A stretch of 35,926 nucleotides of DNA from positions 1 through 35,926 of the forward strand of contig JAGATW010000061.1 in assembly GCA_017621085.1 (NCBI GenBank), written 5' to 3'. This document shows, in pieces, positions 22,680-30,964 of this stretch. The DNA is from Clostridia bacterium. Its GTDB lineage: Bacteria > Bacillota > Clostridia > Oscillospirales > CAG-272. Below the pieces are notes generated by a model. The model saw nothing but the letters and a program-made list of their open reading frames with translations. It was not told where the DNA came from and made no database searches. Position 1 is the stretch's first letter; every line of letters begins with the position of its first letter. Made by a program: the position numbers and the translations under genes.

Positions 22680-22708
22680 ATTTTATCATAATATATGATA
22701 AAAGTCAA
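22680..22708 (-). promoter_or_regulatory. Promoter of the MFS gene
   Basis: Minus strand: TTGACT (22703-22708), 17 bases, TAAAAT (22680-22685), 34 bases before the start. Confidence 0.75.
22681..22703. promoter_or_regulatory. Palindromic operator in the MFS promoter
   Basis: TTTTATCAT and ATGATAAAA are perfect 9-base inverted arms around AATAT. The palindrome fills the spacer and overlaps the -10, so a bound dimeric repressor would block transcription. Confidence 0.55.
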
Positions 22709-22710
22709 TA

Positions 22711-22747
22711 CAAAAGCCTCTATTGACTAAAAAATTCAACAGAGGCT
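22711..22747 (-). terminator. Terminator of asnB
   Basis: On the minus strand AGCCTCTGTTGA pairs with TCAATAGAGGCT (one G-U pair) over a 9-base loop, followed by TTTTG. It lies 9 bases after the asnB stop. Confidence 0.7.
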
Positions 22748-22755
22748 AAAAACTA

Positions 22756-24576
22756 TTAATCCACCAAGTCAACCTTATAATATTCCATAAAGAAATCAAG
22801 CTGAATTAACCAAGCGATAAGCTGTGGCGCTGACATTAGCTGACCAAACCAAGTGCCGTTTTTCTGTATAATTTCATCAAGCTTTTGCCTGTCAAGAAAC
22901 TCACTTAAATAGCCCATGCGTCTAAGTCGCTCATCCAAAATGCCAAGCACTCTTTTCATATATTCGGGATTGTGTGTTTTTGGGTAAGGGCTCTTTTTTC
23001 GCCAAAGAATTTTGTCAGGTAAATAATCAACCATGCTATTACGCAAAAGTGATTTTTCTACCCCATTTTCAAACTTATATTTCCAAGGCACATTAAATAC
23101 AAATTCAAAAATTCTATGGTCGGCAAAGGGCACTCTTACCTCAACACCGCTTGCCATACTCATTCTGTCCTTCCTTTGTAAAAGAGAGGTCATAAAATAA
23201 TTTACGCTTAAATACGACGCAATTCGTGAAAGACGCATTTCGTCACTATCACTGTCTAAAACAGGACATTCACTCAAAGAATTTTTATAAATTTGTCGTA
23301 CATAGTCGTACCCTGTGTCGCTATTTGACACTTTATCTTTAAATAATGAGGCTCTCAATCTTGGTGAGTGAATCCAAGGGAAAAAGTCAGAATAAAGCAT
23401 TTCAGGGCGATAAAACCAAGGATATCCACCAAATATTTCATCGGAGCATTCACCACTTAATGTAACAGTATGCTTTTTCTTTATCTCCTTACAATAGTAT
23501 AAAAGGGAAGAATCAATATCAGCCTGACCCACTAAATCACGATACATAGTAGAGGTAGTTAAAAGATTTGCAACCTCACTTGTAGGACAGGTCAAAACTG
23601 TGTGATTTGTACCTAAATAATCAGCTAAGTAAAGAGCAAAATCATCATCCTTTTCAGGCTGGAAAAGGCTTTTTTCAAAGCTTTCCTTGTTTCCCTCATA
23701 TTCAAAGGAATAGGTATCAAGTATTAGCCCCTTTTTACCATAATGACGACTTGCAATAGCACTAACCACACTTGAGTCAAGCCCACCCGAGAGTAAAACA
23801 CTAAGTGGCACATCAGCATCAAGCTGTCTTGTTACAGCATCAACTACAAGCTCCTTAGTTTTCTCGATTGCAAAATCCCTACCCTTAAAAAATGGCTTAG
23901 CGGTAATTTGCCAATACCTCCATTTTTTAAGCCCGTTTTGGTCAAAAATCATACACTCCCCGGGGCATAATTCCAAAATATCACGAAAAACACTCTTGCC
24001 CGACACAAAGTTGGGAGAAAGATACAAAATCTCCCATAAACCCTCTTTGTCGATTTTGCTCGATATTAAAGGATGCTTTAGCATAGCCTTAATTTCAGAG
24101 GCAAAAATAAGCTCGTTACCCTTTAGCGCATAATAAAAGGGCTTAACTCCAAATCTATCACGTGCAAAGAAAACGCTTTCCCCATCATAAACAGCAAAGG
24201 CAAAAATACCGTTTAGCATTTTTGGACAGTCCTTGCCATATACAATATAGGAATATAAAACAACCTCAGTATCACACTTGGTTTTTAAGTAAATGCCACG
24301 ATTTTCAAAATCCTTTTTTAATTCCTTGCAATTATAAATTTCTCCGTTATAAACAATAGTATATTTCTTGTTTCCGTACACCACACTAAAGGGCTGTTTT
24401 CCATTTTCTAAGTCCATAACGCTTAGCCTGTTATGACCGAAAATTGCACTTTCTCCCGTAAAAATATCACTTTCATCAGGTCCTCTGTGCTTCATTGACT
24501 TATTCATTTCATCTATTATATTGGTTGAAAGACAAGATACATTATCAAAGCAAACCGAGCCACAAATTGAACACAT
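22756..24576 (-). CDS. asnB: Asparagine synthase (glutamine-hydrolysing)
   Basis: Converts aspartate to asparagine with ATP, using ammonia released from glutamine. The 606 residues cover both domains. The N-terminal class II glutaminase starts MCSICG, with Cys2 as the nucleophile, and includes MKHRGPDES and YNGEIYN. The synthetase domain (from about 235) has the pyrophosphate loop LSGGLDSSVVSAIA, LSGECSDEIFGGYPW and VEVRVPFADHRI. AAGGAGG precedes ATG 24576. It lies after the radA terminator and ends with its own terminator, so it is probably monocistronic; no clear promoter was found in the 80-base gap. An amide-transfer role on cell wall or peptide substrates is possible in this family but not favoured. 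Confidence 0.95.
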   Translation of the reverse strand: MCSICGSVCFDNVSCLSTNIIDEMNKSMKHRGPDESDIFTGESAIFGHNRLSVMDLENGKQPFSVVYGNKKYTIVYNGEIYNCKELKKDFENRGIYLKTKCDTEVVLYSYIVYGKDCPKMLNGIFAFAVYDGESVFFARDRFGVKPFYYALKGNELIFASEIKAMLKHPLISSKIDKEGLWEILYLSPNFVSGKSVFRDILELCPGECMIFDQNGLKKWRYWQITAKPFFKGRDFAIEKTKELVVDAVTRQLDADVPLSVLLSGGLDSSVVSAIASRHYGKKGLILDTYSFEYEGNKESFEKSLFQPEKDDDFALYLADYLGTNHTVLTCPTSEVANLLTTSTMYRDLVGQADIDSSLLYYCKEIKKKHTVTLSGECSDEIFGGYPWFYRPEMLYSDFFPWIHSPRLRASLFKDKVSNSDTGYDYVRQIYKNSLSECPVLDSDSDEMRLSRIASYLSVNYFMTSLLQRKDRMSMASGVEVRVPFADHRIFEFVFNVPWKYKFENGVEKSLLRNSMVDYLPDKILWRKKSPYPKTHNPEYMKRVLGILDERLRRMGYLSEFLDRQKLDEIIQKNGTWFGQLMSAPQLIAWLIQLDFFMEYYKVDLVD

Positions 24577-24656
24577 AAAATCCTCCTTAAAATGCCATCA
24601 CTTTTACTATTTTATGCAGAAATGGGAAAAACATTACTAAATTGTGGCGACAAAAT

Positions 24657-24684
24657 AAAAAGGCTGTTGCATTAAGCAACAGCC
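24657..24684 (-). terminator. Terminator of radA
   Basis: On the minus strand GGCTGTTGC and GCAACAGCC form a perfect 9-base-pair stem over TTAAT, followed by a run of five T and more T-rich sequence, 6 bases after the radA stop. Confidence 0.92.
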
Positions 24685-24690
24685 AAAATT

Positions 24691-26058
24691 TTATTTGTTT
24701 TCTTTAAAAAGCAGCAGAGCATCATAAACGTTTTGAATAGGAATTACAGATACGTTATCAGGTATTTTTAGCTTTTCATCACTTGATTTGTGAGGAATTG
24801 CAATAGTGTCAAAGCCTAAGCGATAGGACTCGTTAAGCCTCTTTTGAACATCTTTAATTGTTCTGCATTCTCCTGCCAAGCCAATTTCACCCATTGCAAG
24901 AACATTTTGCGGTATTGGAATGTCCTTTATGCTTGAAATTAAGGCAAGTGCAACAGCTAAGTCAACAGATGGCTCATCAAGTCTTAAGCCACTTACTACA
25001 TTTAAGTAAATATCGCATTGTGAAAACTTAAGACCCAAGCGTTTTTCCAAAACTGCCAAAAGCAGACAAAGTCGATTATAGTCAACGCCGTTTGATGTAC
25101 GCCTGGGAGATGGGTAGCTTGTAGGAGTTACAAGTGCTTGAATTTCTGCAATAATAGGACGTGAGCCCTCCATTACACAAACAGCACAGCTGCCTGAAAC
25201 ACCAACGGGGCGTCCCGAAAGAAGCATTTCCGATGGATTTGGCACCTCACTAAGACCGGTATCGGTCATTTCAAAAACACCAATTTCGTTAGTTGAGCCA
25301 AATCTGTTCTTTATAGCGCGTATTATACGATAGGATTGTATTCGTTCACCCTCAAAATACAAAACCGCATCAACCATATGCTCTAAAATCTTAGGGCCTG
25401 CAATTGTACCCTCTTTATTAACGTGACCCACAAGAATAATTGAAACACCCTTGCTTTTAGCCTTTGCAATAAACTTTGTAGCACATTCCTTAACCTGATT
25501 TATACTACCGGGAATAGATGCGCAAGATGGGTCAATCATAGTTTGTATTGAGTCTATAATTATAATTCTTGGGTTTAGCTTATCAGCACACTCTAAAATT
25601 CTGTCCACATTAGTTTCAGTCATAAAGAATGTGTCCTCACCCTGTACCTTAAGCCTTTCTCCTCTTAGCTTAAGCTGACCTCTCGATTCCTCACCGGAAA
25701 CATAGAGTATTCTTGATGGAATTTGTGAGCATATTTGCATTAAAAGAGTAGATTTGCCAATACCCGGCTCACCTGCTAAAAGCACAACACTACCGTCAAC
25801 AATACCACCGCCTAAAACTCTGTCAAGCTCCTTAATTCCCGTGTGTGACCTTATGTATTCAGGCATTTCCATATCCTTAAACAGCACAGGCTCACTTGTG
25901 TCGGTAATCAAAGCCAAGCGTTGATTTTTTACAGGGGCGGTTGGAGTATAAGTCTCCTCCTCAAAGGTATTCCATTTGTTACAGCTGGGACATTTACCAA
26001 GCCACTTAGGGCTTTGATAATCGCACTCTGTACAAACATAAACTTTCTTTTCCTTCAT
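24691..26058 (-). CDS. radA: DNA repair protein RadA (Sms)
   Basis: A DNA-dependent ATPase that drives branch migration in recombinational repair. The 455 residues match the family. The N-terminal zinc finger has Cys9, Cys12, Cys23 and Cys26. Walker A is GEPGIGKST (93-101), the RadA signature is IKNRFGSTNEIG, and the C-terminal third is the Lon-protease-like domain (SGLRLDEPSVDLAVALAL, MGEIGLAGECR). Start ATG 26058 has only a weak purine-rich upstream region (AAGGATG). It is followed by a strong terminator, and the CwlD-like gene lies 60 bases upstream with no obvious terminator between them, so the two may be co-transcribed. Confidence 0.96.
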   Translation of the reverse strand: MKEKKVYVCTECDYQSPKWLGKCPSCNKWNTFEEETYTPTAPVKNQRLALITDTSEPVLFKDMEMPEYIRSHTGIKELDRVLGGGIVDGSVVLLAGEPGIGKSTLLMQICSQIPSRILYVSGEESRGQLKLRGERLKVQGEDTFFMTETNVDRILECADKLNPRIIIIDSIQTMIDPSCASIPGSINQVKECATKFIAKAKSKGVSIILVGHVNKEGTIAGPKILEHMVDAVLYFEGERIQSYRIIRAIKNRFGSTNEIGVFEMTDTGLSEVPNPSEMLLSGRPVGVSGSCAVCVMEGSRPIIAEIQALVTPTSYPSPRRTSNGVDYNRLCLLLAVLEKRLGLKFSQCDIYLNVVSGLRLDEPSVDLAVALALISSIKDIPIPQNVLAMGEIGLAGECRTIKDVQKRLNESYRLGFDTIAIPHKSSDEKLKIPDNVSVIPIQNVYDALLLFKENK

Positions 26059-26118
26059 ATTTTCATCCTTACTCTTGGAATAATTCTAAATAAATTTTAA
26101 CATACATTTACGCTTGTG

Positions 26119-26865
26119 TCAATTGCCGTAGCCAATAATAGAGGAAAACAGGGTAATGGCAAGTGACCTTTGGTAATCCTGACTTTTAAGCAGCTCAAGC
26201 TCTCTTTCGTTTGACAAAAAGCCACATTCAATAAGCACAGAGGGCATTTCTGCGTGGTTAAGAATGTAAATTGAGCTATCAGCCCGTTTAATTTCCCTTT
26301 TGTTTTCAGGCTGTAAGTATTTTCTTACATTTGACTTGACCGAATTTGCAATATCATAGCTTAAGTCATTATTTGGAGAATAGTAAACCTGTAAGCCACT
26401 GTATTTGCTCATGGAAAACTTGTTCATATGTATGCCTACATAAATGCTGTTTTCCTTTTCACTTGCAATTTTAAGTCTATTCTTTAAATCGTAGACCTTC
26501 TTTTGACCTGTATAGTCCTTTAAATCATCGTAATAGTCATATAACAGAGTGTCAGTATCTCTTGTTAATATAGCCTCATTTCCGTTAAGCTCCAAAACAA
26601 CTCTTAATAGCCTTGCAATTTGCAAATTCAAGTCCTTTTCAAGGGTTCCGTCATCTGCAATTGCCCCTGCATCCTCCCCACCGTGTCCTGCATCAATAAC
26701 ATAGCGAATTTTGTCATTTTCATTAAAAACAGGCAGGGAAGTGGATGAATTTGCTTTTTTCATATAGCTTGTAAAAACAAATCCAAGCACAAAAATTATA
26801 ACAGCGCTTGTAAAAGAAATTACAGCAAACCTAATTGTATAAAAAATCGGCTTATCCTTTTTCAT
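26119..26865 (-). CDS. N-acetylmuramoyl-L-alanine amidase, CwlD-like (Amidase_3)
   Basis: A 248-residue zinc amidase that cuts the peptide from muramic acid in peptidoglycan. An N-terminal membrane anchor (about 11-35) tethers it outside the membrane. The Amidase_3 domain has the zinc ligands in VIDAGHGGEDAGA and GIHMNKF, a conserved Glu in GTLEKDLNL, and the catalytic Glu in SVLIECGFLSNEREL. Length and layout resemble spore-cortex amidase CwlD of Bacillus, but no sporulation genes are adjacent, so a vegetative wall role is possible. Its Shine-Dalgarno GAGGTGA lies inside a hairpin directly before ATG 26865. The gene is 36 bases after tatD and probably transcribed with it. Confidence 0.9.
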   Translation of the reverse strand: MKKDKPIFYTIRFAVISFTSAVIIFVLGFVFTSYMKKANSSTSLPVFNENDKIRYVIDAGHGGEDAGAIADDGTLEKDLNLQIARLLRVVLELNGNEAILTRDTDTLLYDYYDDLKDYTGQKKVYDLKNRLKIASEKENSIYVGIHMNKFSMSKYSGLQVYYSPNNDLSYDIANSVKSNVRKYLQPENKREIKRADSSIYILNHAEMPSVLIECGFLSNERELELLKSQDYQRSLAITLFSSIIGYGN

Positions 26866-26902
26866 AAAATCACCTCTTATAAAAGAGTATGAGGTGAATT
26901 TT
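26866..26902 (-). promoter_or_regulatory. Hairpin that sequesters the CwlD-like ribosome binding site
   Basis: On the minus strand TCACCTC pairs with GAGGTGA, the Shine-Dalgarno of the amidase gene, over a 14-base loop; four further A-T pairs extend the stem past a bulge. TTTT and then ATG follow, so the element could act as a terminator of tatD, a translation switch, or both. Confidence 0.5.
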
Positions 26903-27681
26903 TATTTTATACCGAAAAGTCGTTTTGCGTTTTCAGTGGTAGCCCTTTGTAATTCTTCTATGGAAATTCCACGCAAGCTTGCAATTTCCATAGCAGTTAA
27001 TTCAACGTAAGAGGAACGGTTTAATTCGCCTCTGTGTGGGGTAGGCGCAAGATAAGGTGCGTCTGTTTCAATTAAAATTCTGTCAAGAGGTACGCATACA
27101 CAGGCTTCCTTTGGCTTTTTTGCGTTTTTAAAGGTAACAGTGCCGGAAAAGGAAACGTACCAGCCTAATTTAACAAGCTCCATTGCCATTTCAGGGCTGC
27201 CGCTAAAGCTATGAAATACTCCCTTAACACTTGGAAATTTCTTTATCATTTCAAGGCAATCGCCATGTGCGTCTCTATCGTGTATAATAACAGGAATTTG
27301 CAGCCTTTGCGCTAACTCCATTTGCTTTTCAAAATAAATTGCTTGAAGCTCAGGAGGTACATCCTCATAATGATAGTCAAGACCGATTTCCCCAAGTGCC
27401 ACAGCCTTTGGATGCTTTAAAAGCTCTCTTATTACCTTGATTGCCTCGTCAGGATTTTCGTAAAAAACATCTGATGGATGTATTCCACAGGACGCATAAA
27501 CGTTTTCGTATTTTTCTGCAAGCTCAATGGAGGCTTTAGAGTTTTCCAAATTAGTGCCTATATTAATTATGTGGCTTACATTACTGTTTAAGCAGTCCTC
27601 AATAACACCATAGGTGCCACCCTCATATTCATTTTCAAATCTTTTATCGTCGCAGTGCGCGTGTGTGTCAAAAAATTTCAT
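26902..27681 (-). CDS. tatD: TatD-family metal-dependent DNase
   Basis: A 259-residue TIM-barrel hydrolase of the TatD/YabD group, acting as a 3'-5' exonuclease or in D-amino-acid/DNA turnover. Metal ligands are in FDTHAHCDD, ALGEIGLDYHYE, VIIHDRDAHGD, VFHSFSGS and LIETDAPYLAP. ATG 27681 lies 57 bases upstream of the metG terminator region. In Bacillus the same gene (yabD) also follows metS, so the pairing here is conserved synteny. The cwlD-like gene follows after 36 bases. Function of the family is not fully settled. Confidence 0.94.
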   Translation of the reverse strand: MKFFDTHAHCDDKRFENEYEGGTYGVIEDCLNSNVSHIINIGTNLENSKASIELAEKYENVYASCGIHPSDVFYENPDEAIKVIRELLKHPKAVALGEIGLDYHYEDVPPELQAIYFEKQMELAQRLQIPVIIHDRDAHGDCLEMIKKFPSVKGVFHSFSGSPEMAMELVKLGWYVSFSGTVTFKNAKKPKEACVCVPLDRILIETDAPYLAPTPHRGELNRSSYVELTAMEIASLRGISIEELQRATTENAKRLFGIK

Positions 27682-27710
27682 TTTAAATACCTATTTTAAT
27701 TTATTACTGA

Positions 27711-27738
27711 AAATATGGGGCAGGAGTGCCCCATATTT
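27711..27738 (-). terminator. Terminator or attenuator between metG and tatD
   Basis: AAATATGGGGCA and TGCCCCATATTT form a perfect 12-base-pair stem over a 4-base loop, directly after the metG stop. The tail has only short T runs on the minus strand, so read-through into tatD is likely. Confidence 0.75.
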
Positions 27739-29673
27739 TTAATGAACTCTTTCTCCGTTTGGAGTATCCTTGTCAAGGAAAATTACACGTATGGTTTCCT
27801 CGCCGGAGGCAAGAAGCATACCCTCACTCTCAATGCCACAAAGCTTAGCAGGCGCAAGATTTGCAACAATTACAACCTTTTTGCCAATCAAATCCTGTGG
27901 CTCATAGCATTTAGCAATGCCGGAAACAATTTGTCTTGTTTCATAGCCTAAATCAACCTTAAGCTTAAGTAGCTTTTTAGCCTTAGGAACCTTTTCACAC
28001 TCTAAAATTTCAGCAGTGCGAAGCTCAACATCCATAAACTTGTCAATTGTAATAATTGCACAGCCCTCAGGCTTTTCTGCTTTCTTTTCAGATTCAAGCT
28101 TTGCTTGTCTTCCGGTCGCAATTTCCTCAAGCAGCTTTTTTTCATCAATTCTTGAAAATAGAATTTTGCTCTCTCCTACGGTCTTGCCACTCTCAAGCTT
28201 GCCAAATGCAATATCACAGTAGCTTGTTTTGTCTGTGTTAATCTGCTTAAAGATTTCTTCGCAGGTAGATGGAATGATAGGAGTTAAAAGAATTGAAGCA
28301 ATTCTTATAGCCTCTAAAAGATTATATAAAACAGTACCAAGTCTTGGCTTGTTTGCTTCATCCTTTGCAAGCACCCAAGGTGTTGTTTCGTCAATATACT
28401 TGTTAGCTCTGCTAAGCATTGTAAATACGCTCTCACAAGCATCGGAAATCCTGAATGAATCCATTAATTCATCAAACTTCTTTATAGCCTCATTACAAGC
28501 AGCCTTTAATTCGCTATCAACACCCTCGTCCCCCTGTGGCTCCGGAATTACACCATCAAAGTACTTCTTAGTCATAACAATAGTACGGCTTACAAGGTTG
28601 CCAAGATTGTTTGCAAGGTCAGTATTAAAGCGGTTAATTACACTTTCATAGGTAATGCTTCCATCATTTGCATAAGGCATTTCAGATAAAGCATAGTAAC
28701 GCACACCGTCAACACCAAAGCGTGAGGCAAGCTCGTCAGCATAAACAACATTGCCCTTAGACTTAGACATCTTGTCCATACCAAAGTTAAACCAAGGATG
28801 AGCAAAAATCTTCTTAGGTAATTCAACACCAAGAGCCATTAACATAATAGGCCAGTAAATAGTGTGGAAGCGTACAATGTCCTTACCGATTACGTGAACA
28901 TCACAGGGCCAGTACTTTTGGAACAATTCCGGTTGAACCTCATTATCCGGGTCATAGCCAAGACCTGTAATGTAGTTGGAAAGAGCATCAATCCAAACAT
29001 ATGTTACGTGCTTAGGGTCAAAGGAAACAGGAATACCCCAATTAAAGGAGGTTCTTGATACGCAAAGGTCCTGAAGTCCGGGCTTTAGGAAGTTGTTAAT
29101 CATTTCCTTTTTTCTTGACTCAGGCTGAATAAATTCAGGATGGGCTTCAATATATTCAATCAATCTGTCAGCATACTTGCTCATTTTAAAGAAGTAAGCC
29201 TCTTCCTTAGTCTTAGTAACCTCACGGCCACAGTCAGGGCACTTACCATCAACTAATTGTGTTTCTGTAAAGAAGGATTCGCAAGGAGTACAGTAAAGAC
29301 CCTCATAGTACCCCTTATAAATATCGCCTTGGTCGTAAAGCTTTTTAAAAATATGCTCAACTGCAGTCTTATGGTAAGAGTCTGTTGTTCTTATAAAATA
29401 GTCGTAGCTTGTGTTCATCAAGTCCCAAATGCCTTTAATTTCACCGGCAGTTTTATCAACAAATTCCTGTGGTGTCAGTCCTGCATCCTGAGCCTTGTTT
29501 TGTATCTTTTGACCATGCTCGTCAGTACCTGTCATAAAGCGTACATCAAAGCCTCTTTGTCTTTTGTATCTTGCAATTGCGTCAGTTGCAATAACCTCAT
29601 AGGTATTACCAAAGTGTGGCTTGCCTGATGCATATGCAATAGCGGTAGTTATATAATATTTTTCCTTATTCAT
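27739..29673 (-). CDS. metG: Methionyl-tRNA synthetase
   Basis: Charges initiator and elongator tRNA-Met with methionine. The 644 residues fit the form with a C-terminal tRNA-binding domain. The HIGH equivalent is KPHFGNTYE near residue 20, and KMSKS is in DKMSKSKGN. A zinc knuckle (CTPC ... CPDC, about residues 127-147) lies in the connective peptide. The last 105 residues (FMDVELRTAEILECEKVP ... SEGMLLASG) are the Trbp111-like OB-fold. It starts 11 bases after nagA, so translation is probably part of the same transcript. Part of the conserved yab cluster. Confidence 0.97.
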   Translation of the reverse strand: MNKEKYYITTAIAYASGKPHFGNTYEVIATDAIARYKRQRGFDVRFMTGTDEHGQKIQNKAQDAGLTPQEFVDKTAGEIKGIWDLMNTSYDYFIRTTDSYHKTAVEHIFKKLYDQGDIYKGYYEGLYCTPCESFFTETQLVDGKCPDCGREVTKTKEEAYFFKMSKYADRLIEYIEAHPEFIQPESRKKEMINNFLKPGLQDLCVSRTSFNWGIPVSFDPKHVTYVWIDALSNYITGLGYDPDNEVQPELFQKYWPCDVHVIGKDIVRFHTIYWPIMLMALGVELPKKIFAHPWFNFGMDKMSKSKGNVVYADELASRFGVDGVRYYALSEMPYANDGSITYESVINRFNTDLANNLGNLVSRTIVMTKKYFDGVIPEPQGDEGVDSELKAACNEAIKKFDELMDSFRISDACESVFTMLSRANKYIDETTPWVLAKDEANKPRLGTVLYNLLEAIRIASILLTPIIPSTCEEIFKQINTDKTSYCDIAFGKLESGKTVGESKILFSRIDEKKLLEEIATGRQAKLESEKKAEKPEGCAIITIDKFMDVELRTAEILECEKVPKAKKLLKLKVDLGYETRQIVSGIAKCYEPQDLIGKKVVIVANLAPAKLCGIESEGMLLASGEETIRVIFLDKDTPNGERVH

Positions 29674-29684
29674 ATTTAGTCACC

Positions 29685-30839
29685 TCACATTATTCTGTTT
29701 GCACCGACATAAACGTCGTAAATTTTTGGTTCAACAATATCGCTTAAAACAATTAAGTCAGCACGATAGTTCTTTTCAAGAGAGCCTACAAAGTCAGCAC
29801 CAACCATTTTACAAGGGTTAATTGTTGCACATTTAAGAGCCTCATTTAATGTAATGCCACAGAATTTCATCAAATTCTTAAGAGCATTAAACATAGTAAG
29901 AGTAGAGCCTGCAAGCACGCCATCCTCGTTAATGGCACGTCCGTCCTTTACAAAAACTTTTGTGCCTGCAACACTATACTCGCCATCCTCCATACAGGTA
30001 GCACTCATAGAGTCGGTTATTAAAACAAGCTTGTCTTTTGCTTTCGCCTTGTATGTAAGCTTAACGATACCGGGATGTAAATGCACTCCATCGCAAATAA
30101 TTTCTGTATAGGCTTTGTCTGAGTTCAATGAGCATACAGCCGCACCCGGCATTCGATGATGAACAGGAGTCATAGCATTAAAGGTGTGCGTAAATGAAGT
30201 AGCACCTAATTCAATAGCTTTTTCTGCCTCTTCATAGGAAGCGCTTGTGTGTGCAATTCCAACAGTTGCACCAAACTCACGAGCAGCTTTTATAAATTCC
30301 TCTGCTCCCTCAAGCTCAGGGGCTAAAGAGAAGTGCGCAGGGGTTGGCATCATTATGTTAAACAAGGATTTTAGCTCATTTACATTTGGAAGAGATAAAA
30401 GCTCCTCTGCGTGTGCGCCACGCATCTTAGGATTTAGGTATCTTCCCTCCATATGAATACCAATTACATTCGCCTTGTCAAAATTTTCATTTAATCTATG
30501 CTGATTAATCGCATAAATGGAATTGAAAAGCTTAGTCATAGACTGTGAAGCAAGGGTTGCCATAATAGATGTTGTACCCTGCTTTGCATAAGCATAGCAC
30601 ATTTTACCCATTTTGTTTTCACTCGCATAATTAAAATCACCACCGGCAATTCCGTGAGTATGCACGTCAATAAGACCGGGGATTAAATACTTGTCCGTTA
30701 CATCTATTTTTTCGTAGCCGGAAGGAACATAAGAGCTGATTTCAGCAATATAACCATCACGGCAAATAACATTTGCTCTTTCAAATTTTTCTGTGTAGGA
30801 ATTAAAAACCATTCCTCCCACAAAAGCAACATATTTCAT
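29685..30839 (-). CDS. nagA: N-acetylglucosamine-6-phosphate deacetylase
   Basis: Removes acetate from GlcNAc-6-phosphate in amino sugar catabolism or wall recycling. A 384-residue amidohydrolase-fold enzyme. Metal and substrate motifs are DVHTHGIAGGDF, IHMEGRYLNPKMRGAH, AHTSASYEEA, FTHTFNAMTP, CDGVHLHP and ITDSMSAT with the catalytic Asp. ATG 30839 is preferred over ATG 30845 because AAGGAGG is 7 bases from the former and only 1 from the latter. It has its own promoter and lies between rsmI and metG, where most Firmicutes carry no such gene. No nagB or nagE is present in the window, so it may act with genes elsewhere. Confidence 0.95.
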   Translation of the reverse strand: MKYVAFVGGMVFNSYTEKFERANVICRDGYIAEISSYVPSGYEKIDVTDKYLIPGLIDVHTHGIAGGDFNYASENKMGKMCYAYAKQGTTSIMATLASQSMTKLFNSIYAINQHRLNENFDKANVIGIHMEGRYLNPKMRGAHAEELLSLPNVNELKSLFNIMMPTPAHFSLAPELEGAEEFIKAAREFGATVGIAHTSASYEEAEKAIELGATSFTHTFNAMTPVHHRMPGAAVCSLNSDKAYTEIICDGVHLHPGIVKLTYKAKAKDKLVLITDSMSATCMEDGEYSVAGTKVFVKDGRAINEDGVLAGSTLTMFNALKNLMKFCGITLNEALKCATINPCKMVGADFVGSLEKNYRADLIVLSDIVEPKIYDVYVGANRIM

Positions 30840-30870
30840 ATACATTCCTCCTTACATCTTTATCTTATAT

Positions 30871-30899
30871 ATTTTAACAGAAAAAAATTAATATATCAA
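30871..30899 (-). promoter_or_regulatory. Promoter of nagA-metG
   Basis: Minus strand: TTGATA (30894-30899), 17 bases, TAAAAT (30871-30876), 32 bases before nagA. Confidence 0.7.
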
Positions 30900-30911
30900 T
30901 ACCAAAATAAT

Positions 30912-30958
30912 AAAAAAAGCAAGATTTAAGTCTAAAATTTAGACTAAATCCTGCTTTG
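30912..30958 (-). terminator. Terminator of rsmI
   Basis: A long stem (about 19 base pairs with one bulge and one wobble) pairs AAAGCAGGATTTAG with its complement over a short loop, followed by a run of seven T on the minus strand. Confidence 0.9.
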
Positions 30959-30964
30959 ATATGC

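Noticed and set aside
22680-22708. dif-like recombination site
   Set aside because: The AT-rich palindrome vaguely resembles dif, but it lacks two 11-base arms around a 6-base core and sits exactly on a promoter, so an operator is the simpler reading.
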